Positions 58,102 through 64,000 of a stretch of 64,000 bases of DNA are shown here, piece by piece. How positions within the stretch are numbered: the first letter of the stretch is position 1; every line of letters starts with the position of its first letter. The stretch spans positions 33,773-97,772 of the forward strand of contig JAEUKA010000102.1 in the NCBI GenBank assembly GCA_016794465.1. The letters are read 5' to 3'. A model generated the notes under the pieces. That model ran no database searches. It was given only the letters and a program-made list of their open reading frames with translations, and was not told where the DNA came from. Made by a program: the position numbers and the translations under genes. This DNA comes from Myxococcales bacterium (GTDB lineage Bacteria > Myxococcota_A > Polyangia > Palsa-1104 > JAEUJZ01).

Positions 58102-59211
58102 ATGCGCACACATCAGCAGACAAATGCATCTAAAACGGCGATCGGATATGTCCGTGTCAGCACACAGGAGCAGGCCACCGACGGGGTGAGCCTGGACGCA
58201 CAACGCGATAGGCTACGTGCCCATTGCAGGCTCAATGGAATTAGACTTATCGACATAAAAGCGGATGAGGGTTATTCGGGTAGCACATTAGAGCGGCCCG
58301 GCCTGCAAGCTGCGCTCCACATGATCCGGCGCGGTCGGGCCAACACGCTCCTTGTGGCCAAGCTCGATCGACTCTCGCGATCGCTACGCGATGTCTGCAC
58401 GCTCGTCGAGGAGTTGTTCAGCGGTGAACAGAATCATCTGCTGTCGCTGTGCGGCATGGTGAACACGCACTCGGCGGCGGGGCGGATGGTGCTGATGAAC
58501 CTCGCGAACTTCTGCCAGTTCGAGCGCGAGCTGATTTCCGAGAGAACCCGCGATGCGCTCCAGCATATGAAAGCGCAGGGCATCCGCCTCGGCCCGGCTC
58601 ACTACGGCTATACGCAGGGGGATCAGCTCGACGAGCACGGACGGCGCGTGCTGGTACCGATCGAGAGCGAGCAGGCCGTGATCGCCAAGATCGTCGCGCT
58701 CCGCGACGAGGGCCTGAGCTTCAGCCAGGTGGCACAGCGATTGAACGACGAGGGAGTCCCGGCCCGACGCGGCGGTGCTTGGCGCATCAACGGTGTCCGC
58801 AACGCGCTGATGCACAACGGCAAGCACTCTGCCCGCCCCACCAAACGACCCGGCCCGCGTCTGCCGCTGCGTTACGACCCCGACACTGCGACGGAGCGAG
58901 CGACCGAGCTACGCGCCGAGGGACTCAGCTATCACGCCATCGGTGTTCAGCTTCGCAAAGAGCGCCTGACCCCGCTGCGCGGCGGCATCTGGCATCCCGC
59001 CCAAGTCCGCCAGCTCTTGCAATCCGTGACAACCAGCGACCGCGAGGCCACCATCCGCCGTGCCGTCGAACTTCGCGCCCAAGGCATCCAGCTTCGCGAG
59101 ATCGGCATCCGTCTGGCCACCGAGGGATTCCGCCCACCGGAAGGGGGCCTGTGGCATCCGTCGCAGGTGCATGCGCTGCTGGCGTCGGCGCAGCAGGAAG
59201 CTGACGCCTAA
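58102..59211 (+). CDS. Large serine recombinase (resolvase/invertase + recombinase domains)
   Basis: A 369-aa protein. The resolvase catalytic domain starts at about 13 with the nucleophile Ser20 in GYVRVSTQEQATDG, and includes LVAKLDRLSRSLRD and FERELISERTRDAL. From about 190 to the end are three similar 45-65-residue units (LRDEGLSFSQVAQRLNDEGV, LRAEGLSYHAIGVQLRKERL, LRAQGIQLREIGIRLATEGF), each ending with a GG-W-P-V-LL type hairpin. These look like triplicated recombinase DNA-binding modules, in place of the usual recombinase and zinc-ribbon domains. Integration or excision of the surrounding element is its likely role. Confidence 0.88.
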   Translation: MRTHQQTNASKTAIGYVRVSTQEQATDGVSLDAQRDRLRAHCRLNGIRLIDIKADEGYSGSTLERPGLQAALHMIRRGRANTLLVAKLDRLSRSLRDVCTLVEELFSGEQNHLLSLCGMVNTHSAAGRMVLMNLANFCQFERELISERTRDALQHMKAQGIRLGPAHYGYTQGDQLDEHGRRVLVPIESEQAVIAKIVALRDEGLSFSQVAQRLNDEGVPARRGGAWRINGVRNALMHNGKHSARPTKRPGPRLPLRYDPDTATERATELRAEGLSYHAIGVQLRKERLTPLRGGIWHPAQVRQLLQSVTTSDREATIRRAVELRAQGIQLREIGIRLATEGFRPPEGGLWHPSQVHALLASAQQEADA

Positions 59212-59214
59212 CTC

Positions 59215-59757
59215 CTACGTGCGTGGATCAGGCGACGGCGGCGTGTCCGACCGCACGCGACGCCCCGCTGGCAGCTCGGCCTGACCGATGCCAAACGCCA
59301 GCCAGCACACCGACACGTTCAGCGCCTTAGCAAGCTGCTCTACCTTGGCAATGTTCGGGACCGTCGTCCCGGTTTCCGTCATGCGAACGAAGGTGTGCGA
59401 CGTATCCGACAGTCGCCCTAGCTCCAGTCGCGAGAGGCCCCGCTCCTGCCGCATTGCGGACAGTCGCTGCGGCAGGTCGGCAAACAGCGTCCCCGTCTGG
59501 GCCAGACATGGAACGTCAGCACCGTAAGCCAAATAGCACGGCGACACACCCAGCACCTTCGCCAGCTTCTCTAGGGTATCCACGCGCGGGACGCGCCCAC
59601 CTGCTTCCAGACCCGAGGCTGCCGCTCGGTGCATCCCGACCGCAACGGACAGACTTGCGCCGGTCATGTCGGCGGCTTCTCGGGCGCGAGTCAGCCTGAG
59701 CGCAAAGCCAGTGTGTAGGGGGTTTCGACGGCCACGGACCACACCACTCGGTACCAA
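59215..59757 (-). CDS. Double XRE-family HTH regulator
   Basis: A 180-aa protein with two Cro/C1-type HTH domains: residues about 18-78 (TRAREAADMTGASLSVAVGM, LEKLAKVLGVSPCYLAYG) and about 92-155 (QRLSAMRQERGLSRLELGRL, VEQLAKALNVSVCWLAFG). Both end in the same LGVS.CYLA/LNVSVCWLAFG-like core. The listed start is a TTG; the GTG at 59742 is possible. It is convergent with the recombinase gene and probably represses transfer functions of the element. Confidence 0.78.
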   Translation of the reverse strand: MVPSGVVRGRRNPLHTGFALRLTRAREAADMTGASLSVAVGMHRAAASGLEAGGRVPRVDTLEKLAKVLGVSPCYLAYGADVPCLAQTGTLFADLPQRLSAMRQERGLSRLELGRLSDTSHTFVRMTETGTTVPNIAKVEQLAKALNVSVCWLAFGIGQAELPAGRRVRSDTPPSPDPRT

Positions 59758-59959
59758 GTCCGTTACGACCTGACTACATCAAGGAAAATCACGACGACAC
59801 GTCGCTTTATTATTCACAGATTTCAGCCTCTTGTGTACACCGGGCGTGGGCGCTACCAAGCCCAACAACAAAAAGGCCCCCGACGCAAGCCGGGAGCCCA
59901 TCGCCCGCGTCAGACCCCAGCCTTGGAAAGTAGTGGTCCGACGCGAACAGGAGGAGTGT

Positions 59960-60331
59960 ATGTGCTTTCGTACCCGTAGTGCAACCGCGTCCCGTCCTCG
60001 TCCGCAACACCGCCAGGCCCCGACGCTGCCCCCGCCGGCCATGCTGGATCTGAGCAAGCCGGGAGAGCGGCAAGCGCATGATTTCTTGCTTCATGCGACG
60101 AATCCGAAGGACAGGATGTGGACGATTCTCGACGTGCGACGACACGGGGACGTGCTGCTGTGCGTGGTGAAGTGGGCGCATCCAAAGCAGAAGACTAAGC
60201 CGTATGCGCTGGCAGAGGTGAGCCTGACGGAGGCGGCAGTGAGGTGGCGGGACTATTCAAACACCGATGCTGCGAGGCTGGAGATTGAGAGACGCTGCAC
60301 AGTGACCATGCCGCAACATCCGTCCGCCTGA
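59960..60331 (+). CDS. Hypothetical small protein of the mobile element
   Basis: A 123-aa protein. AGGAGGAG lies three to ten bases before the ATG at 59960, which is the strongest start in this interval. The N-terminal 30 residues are Arg/Pro/Gln-rich; the rest reads as one small domain (ERQAHDFLLHATNPKDRMWT, ILDVRRHGDVLLCVVKWA). No family recognised. Confidence 0.5.
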   Translation: MCFRTRSATASRPRPQHRQAPTLPPPAMLDLSKPGERQAHDFLLHATNPKDRMWTILDVRRHGDVLLCVVKWAHPKQKTKPYALAEVSLTEAAVRWRDYSNTDAARLEIERRCTVTMPQHPSA

Positions 60332-60359
60332 ATCCTCGTGGCCGGAGCGATTAGCAAGA

Positions 60360-60929
60360 CTACCTCACTCGACGCAATGGAATGTCTCTGACTGCCACGG
60401 AGCGTGCCGCCCGCTCAGCATCGCGGAGTTGGGCAAGCAGGGGCTGGAGGTCGGCTTGTTGCTGGGTTGCAGCAACAAGCGATTCAAAGCCGGCGGGAGT
60501 CACGGCGTTGCCCACCCATGCAGCCATACCACCAGGGCGCTTTAAACTCTTCTGAAACTCGGCAGCATCGGATGGGCATGCGGAGCCGAATATGCGACGG
60601 GCAACAAGATGCCACTCAACGCTTTTTCGCCCCTGCTCTTGGAGCAGCTTGACGATACTACTCACAAGCGTCGATTTTATCGAGGCTGAGAGTCGGTCGG
60701 CTTCGGACCAGACAAATGATCGCTGCTCCAACTCGCTGTTCAGGTTCAGCACGTACCCCTGAGGGGTACGCCGCAATCGATACATCTTTACACATCGGTC
60801 ACATTCGATGTGTTCCTGTATTTGAGCGCGGCCATATCCAGAGTCTGCCGGTGATTCAATCGTGATCACGATGGCACCGGTGCCACATGGGCAACCGTAC
60901 TTTTCATCCCTTGTTTCCCAAGTGGTCAT
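60360..60929 (-). CDS. Hypothetical zinc-finger-like protein
   Basis: A 189-aa protein starting at an ATG with GGAGGT upstream. The N-terminal 50 residues contain CPCGTG and ECDRCVKMYRL, two Cys pairs that could form one zinc site. A helical region with Arg and Gln-rich segments follows (LVSSIVKLLQEQGRKSVEWH). Function unknown; it lies in the mobile element region. Confidence 0.55.
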   Translation of the reverse strand: MTTWETRDEKYGCPCGTGAIVITIESPADSGYGRAQIQEHIECDRCVKMYRLRRTPQGYVLNLNSELEQRSFVWSEADRLSASIKSTLVSSIVKLLQEQGRKSVEWHLVARRIFGSACPSDAAEFQKSLKRPGGMAAWVGNAVTPAGFESLVAATQQQADLQPLLAQLRDAERAARSVAVRDIPLRRVR

Positions 60930-60956
60930 CGCTGACCTCCTTCCCCAAAACGAGTG

Positions 60957-61340
60957 TTATGCTATATGGGCTATCCGCAAGCACGCAGCGACGAGAGAAA
61001 TCCCTGTTCGGCAGACAGGTCGGAGCCATGGTCGAGCTAGAACAGCTTCAGCCAAAATGGGGCCGGTTTCGGCGTACCAAGCTATAAAGTACCTTCCGAA
61101 GCGGCTTTGAATGAGAATCTCATCGCGGAAACGCCGGAGCCGTACTACGTCGGCGTGCTCAGAATCCTGGTAGCAGGCGGTGGCGACGAAGCACTTCCCA
61201 CCTGTTAGCATTCGCCCGAGCCTACGCTCACGGCCAGATTGCGTGAGCGGCACGCCGATCTGGCGGGAAATCTGCGCCTTTGCACTGGAAATGCCGAGCG
61301 CGCGTTTCGCAGAGAATGAGAACCCAAACTTACGTCCCAT
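60957..61340 (-). CDS. Small protein with CFI-box-type C-terminal domain
   Basis: A 127-aa protein. After a basic N-terminal part (MGRKFGFSFSAKRALGISSA, LTQSGRERRLGRMLTGG) comes GKCFVATACYQDSEHADVVR, then LRRFRDEILIQSRFGRYFIA, WYAETGPILAEAV and a final hydrophobic helix. The CFI/VATA-C ... LR-FRD ... GR-F pattern matches the CFI-box-CTERM domain, found at the C-termini of many unrelated bacterial proteins. ATG 61340 follows AGAGGAAC. Function unknown. Confidence 0.6.
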   Translation of the reverse strand: MGRKFGFSFSAKRALGISSAKAQISRQIGVPLTQSGRERRLGRMLTGGKCFVATACYQDSEHADVVRLRRFRDEILIQSRFGRYFIAWYAETGPILAEAVLARPWLRPVCRTGISLVAACLRIAHIA

Positions 61341-61675
61341 TGCTGTTCCTCTCAGATGCGAAGGTCGCACCGTTACAGCCCTATCTTACGGCTAGCGTGG
61401 CGGTGGCAGCAGCCCAAAGCACTCCGCCCAATCTTACACTATGGCGATGCTGACAGCGGCGATGCGGTCGATGCCGCGCAGGTGCGTCTGGGCTTCGAGT
61501 GTCTCGTCCACTCTGGCGATGAGTCGAAGCGACATGCGTGGTTGAGCAATCGATGTTGCAAGCCGCGCGTGTGGTCGGTGAGCAGGCTTGGGGCTCTTTG
61601 CGCGGGCTGAAAGTCAGCCGCGAGCATCCAGTGCTCGCAGGAATCCCGCTGCGGATCGCCTGCATTCCCTTCATG
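61341..61675. other. Interval without supported gene
   Basis: Several reading frames of 60-100 codons are open on both strands, but none has a convincing ribosome-binding site or recognisable domain. I see no RNA gene or repeat here. Confidence 0.4.
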
Positions 61676-62308
61676 TCAAGAGTCCCCACCACCAGACTTC
61701 GTCAGCCGATGATGGTGTACCGACACGCACACCGCGATCGCGGCGTTCAGATCGATGCCCAGGATCTCGGCTACTGCGCGGAGTTTCTGTTCGACTTTCG
61801 GATCTAGCCGGATGGTGTGGCGGAAGCGACCGCGCTCGTGATCCAGATCAGCCTTCTTTCGCTGCTTGGATCTGCGCGGTGGCTTTGTAGTGCGCGCATT
61901 ACGTTCCTCGGTGATTGCAGTCTGCATGGGGGCATTTTGGACGTCCAACTGACGTCCAGAGGGGGGCGAAATGACCAGTGCAGCAGCGTCGGCGTTTCGT
62001 GCGGCTTGCAGAGCCAGCGACGCCGCGAGCGCGGACGTCTGTTGGACGTCAACGATGACGTCCAATGGACGTCCAGATGTGGACGTCCAAGAAGCGCTCT
62101 GGGAAGACGGCTGGGCGCTGTTTTGCGCGTTCTGGGAACGCTCCGATGATGGCGGCGCGACAGGTAGGGAGATGGCGGCAGGACGTACTGGAGGAAGTAC
62201 GACCACACCCGAACTCGGCCCTGGCTGCGCGCTTGAGATTGGCTTCCGATCGCCGGGTGATTGGAGCGGGGAAGGAGGTGGGACTGGGGGTTTCTGTTGA
62301 CTACTCAT
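61676..62308 (-). CDS. Pro/Ser-rich protein with C-terminal ribbon-helix-helix-like domain
   Basis: A 210-aa protein. The first 130 residues are low-complexity (Pro/Ser/Gln/Ala), then a basic segment (TTKPPRRSKQRKKADL) leads to a C-terminal unit (FRHTIRLDPKVEQKLRAVAE, ILGIDLNAAIAVCVSVHHHR) with the strand-helix-helix outline of an RHH DNA-binding domain. RHH proteins often control plasmid or element maintenance and repress their own gene. The coding sequence itself carries seven GACGTC palindromes at helical spacing (see separate entry). Confidence 0.55.
   Translation of the reverse strand: MSSQQKPPVPPPSPLQSPGDRKPISSAQPGPSSGVVVLPPVRPAAISLPVAPPSSERSQNAQNSAQPSSQSASWTSTSGRPLDVIVDVQQTSALAASLALQAARNADAAALVISPPSGRQLDVQNAPMQTAITEERNARTTKPPRRSKQRKKADLDHERGRFRHTIRLDPKVEQKLRAVAEILGIDLNAAIAVCVSVHHHRLTKSGGGDS
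61940..62087. repeat. Helically phased GACGTC palindrome array
   Basis: Seven GACGTC hexamers occur at 61940, 61951, 62034, 62045, 62057, 62068 and 62082. Within each group the start-to-start distances are 11, 11, 12, 11 and 14 bases, close to one or just over one turn of B-DNA. Most copies have the flank TGGACGTCCA. They are inside the gene for the RHH-like protein, encoding WTS and LDV dipeptide motifs on the minus strand. Confidence 0.8.
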
Positions 62309-62332
62309 AGCCCAAGGATTCCGAAGGAGAGA

Positions 62333-63118
62333 TCAGTAGTAGCGATCCAGCTTTCGCTTTTGACGCCGCTGCTTGGTGCTCGGTTGGTCTTCCTCAATAT
62401 GAGGAGGGAGCGCCAGTTGTCGCAGCGGAGGCAGACGCAGAGCCGGTGTGCTTCCTCGACCGCCAAGCGAGTTCGCTGCCAGTGCCATGAACAGTGTACC
62501 GGACACCTGCGAAGTCATCGGTGAGGTAGCCGCAGTGCTCATCGCCACCGATGCCATTCCGGCCCCACCGCCAGCCAGCGCGCCAGCCAAAGCACCGCGG
62601 GCTCCGCCAAGCAGTGCTCCGATCAGGGTTCCGAGCCCCGTCGTCAGCAACACCGTCTCGCCTGGCCGCTCGGCAATGAAGTGAGCAACGGAGCGTTCGC
62701 GCTGCGCTCGGACAGCCACCTGAGCAGACGACTGTCCAGGAACAAGCGCTGGCGCCGCCGTCACCCCATTCACTTGCAGAGGAGTAGTTGGCTTTGACGG
62801 GACGAACTCTACCTTCGGAGAGTGTTGGGGCGCTGCCGATGCAACCACTGGTACAGATGGATTCTGCTCGCTCTGTGGCAGTGCGCACAGATGCACCTCG
62901 TAGTGACCATCGACGACCCGCGCAATGATTCCATGCTGCGCATCGACTCCACCACCGAAGACCGGACATCCATCGGGGCCCTCTGGGAGTGGGTACCATC
63001 CATTCCCCGCAGGTGCGGCGATCGACGTAATCGGAAGCGCTACCTTCTTGCCTGTTGGCTGCTCGCGCAGCAATGCAACCACATCGTTCCACGTCCAGTT
63101 ACCAGACTCAGCAGCCAT
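62333..63118 (-). CDS. Hypothetical protein with glycine-zipper region
   Basis: A 261-aa protein. The N-terminal 80 residues form a soluble domain (NWTWNDVVALLREQPTGKKV, ITSIAAPAGNGWYPLPEGPD). A Pro/Val-rich linker follows, and near residue 165 is a Gly/Ala-rich hydrophobic segment (GLGTLIGALLGGARGALAGA, LAGGGAGMASV) typical of glycine zippers. The C-terminus is Lys/Arg-rich (KQRRQKRKLDRYY). GGAG lies seven bases before the ATG. No family recognised. Confidence 0.55.
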   Translation of the reverse strand: MAAESGNWTWNDVVALLREQPTGKKVALPITSIAAPAGNGWYPLPEGPDGCPVFGGGVDAQHGIIARVVDGHYEVHLCALPQSEQNPSVPVVASAAPQHSPKVEFVPSKPTTPLQVNGVTAAPALVPGQSSAQVAVRAQRERSVAHFIAERPGETVLLTTGLGTLIGALLGGARGALAGALAGGGAGMASVAMSTAATSPMTSQVSGTLFMALAANSLGGRGSTPALRLPPLRQLALPPHIEEDQPSTKQRRQKRKLDRYY

Positions 63119-64000
63119 CACTTCACTCCTACTCTCAGGTGCTTACATTCCCCATGTAGCTTATGGAGTAGAGTAGCAGTGTTTCTCCGACGACAAAGCG
63201 GGATTTTTGACGCTGAATAACCTGCTGAAATCAATACGGTTTTGGATGCCTCCTTCTGCTCTCACACCGCCAGTGCCAACAGACAACCAACTGATGGGAT
63301 GGTGTTGGCAGAGCATCGGCCCCCTCTATCCCCGCTCACTCCTGGCAGGGGGGGGCGTGATAGGCCTACTTTTGACAAACTCGTGGCGCACAGATATCGC
63401 GGCAGCGCAACGACAGATTCCGCGGTAACAGTCCCAACTACCGTGCTCTGGTTTTCCACATAGGGGACTTCGCATCGGCCTCCGATCCGCTTCCCGGCTT
63501 CCTGATCGAGAGAAAACGGGTACTTATCAAGTCCCAACGAAACCACTCTCTAAGCGTGCGATGAGCGCGCACAACCAGCGTGGGCAGGAACCCTCTCACA
63601 GACTCCTGTGTCCTTCCCCACACGTCAAAAAGCCTTTCTAACACCCTCTCGATTAAATTTTCTCGACGAGAAAAAGAAATTAGTTGATCCGATGGCGTCA
63701 AGGAATTCGTGATGCTCGACTGCACATCGCTTAATTCACCGCCGGGATGTTGACCCTATCTGGCTCTGCGGTTTGTGAATTGGCCTACGTTTTGTGGGGG
63801 CGGTGGGATGCGGTGTCATTCTTCGACGGGAATCGCGAAGTGTGCGACGAAACACAAATCGTCCGCATCGGGACTGCGGACGGATTGGGACAGCGGTGTT
63901 CCTGCTGATCAACGCGCGGTCAGATTCCGGAGGGGAGAAAACAGAGTGTGGACAGGGGCAGGAAGGACTCCTCGCTAATCGTCGTTTTCCCCGCTTCCTA
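63119..64000. other. Gene-poor end of window
   Basis: Only short open frames without ribosome-binding sites or recognisable domains occur here. Composition is less GC-rich than elsewhere, and runs such as AAATTTTCTCG occur near 63655. No RNA gene, repeat or attachment site was identified. Confidence 0.4.

Larger units (their letters stand above)
58082..64000. mobile_element. Left part of a putative serine-recombinase-mobilised element
   Basis: The region starts next to a truncated gene with a serine recombinase reading inward. It contains a double-XRE regulator, several unrecognised short genes, a ribbon-helix-helix-like protein and a gene-poor stretch at the end. Base composition appears less GC-rich than in the rest of the window, and gene density is lower. 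No right boundary is visible. Confidence 0.45.

Noticed and set aside
58082..58129. Coding start of the truncated propeller ORF
   Set aside because: The encoded residues MHLSADVCACRAEYRD do not resemble propeller repeats or a signal peptide, and they overlap the recombinase gene start.
61381..61692. 103-codon minus-strand ORF
   Set aside because: It has no ribosome-binding site, no recognisable domain and competing frames on both strands.
63438..63725. 95-codon minus-strand ORF near the window end
   Set aside because: The GTG start lacks a ribosome-binding site and no family features are seen.

Overview
The window is GC-rich bacterial DNA with dense gene packing, many 1-4 bp start/stop overlaps and many GTG starts. 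The gene content suggests a member of the Myxococcota (deltaproteobacterial lineage). It includes a PEGA-tailed serine/threonine kinase, TPR/PEGA secreted proteins, a TolQ-TolR-TolR motor set, a long DnaK-like protein, a CruA-type flavoprotein, a GH57/DUF3536 protein, a deoxyhypusine-synthase-like protein and a NACHT-WD40 STAND protein. This placement is an inference from family content; no rRNA is present.

Layout. 0-7 kb: a partial exported protein gene, an ExbB/ExbD/ExbD operon, a PBP1A-type peptidoglycan synthase and a TPR-PEGA/lipoprotein pair, all on the minus strand. 7-13 kb: a zinc-ribbon TM2 protein, an orphan type III secretion SctQ-like protein, pgpA, a PilZ protein, and a two-component system. 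In that system a PstS-like lipoprotein and a NarL-type kinase diverge from a response regulator across a 43-bp palindromic repeat array. 13-17.5 kb: Hsp70-like protein, bioF, membrane protein. 17.6-19.7 kb: a small contractile-injection spike module (unknown protein, gpV/VgrG-like spike, PAAR tip). 19.9-26.3 kb: propeller lipoprotein, HARE-HTH/Mrr-like protein, exported proteins, tRNA-Arg(CCG) and an EamA permease. 26.4-29.2 kb: the rplY-pth-rpsF-rpsR-rplI translation cluster.

30.1-33.7 kb holds the most interesting operon. It has a 72-aa exported peptide with a C-terminal two-cysteine tail, an internal terminator, a DUF692 multinuclear iron oxidase (MNIO), its DUF2063 partner, and a translationally coupled CruA-like flavoprotein. 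The first three resemble HvfABC/bufferin-type copper-related RiPP systems; the flavoprotein is an unusual addition. Directly downstream is a 1282-aa NACHT-WD40 STAND protein.

37.6-57.7 kb: a second TPR/lipoprotein pair, a Ser/Thr kinase, an outer-membrane protein, GH57, DHS-like protein, rlmH and an SbcD/SbcC-like pair. These are followed by a 17-bp inverted-repeat element beside a 21-bp minisatellite, then bcp, a trans-acting-enoyl-reductase family protein, a PotD-like lipoprotein, a Nudix hydrolase, surE and a 7TM adenylate cyclase.

From about 58.08 kb to the end the character changes. A propeller gene is cut off and followed by a serine recombinase, a double-XRE regulator, small hypothetical proteins and a ribbon-helix-helix-like protein whose own gene carries a helically phased GACGTC array. 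This looks like one end of an integrated mobile element whose other end lies outside the window.
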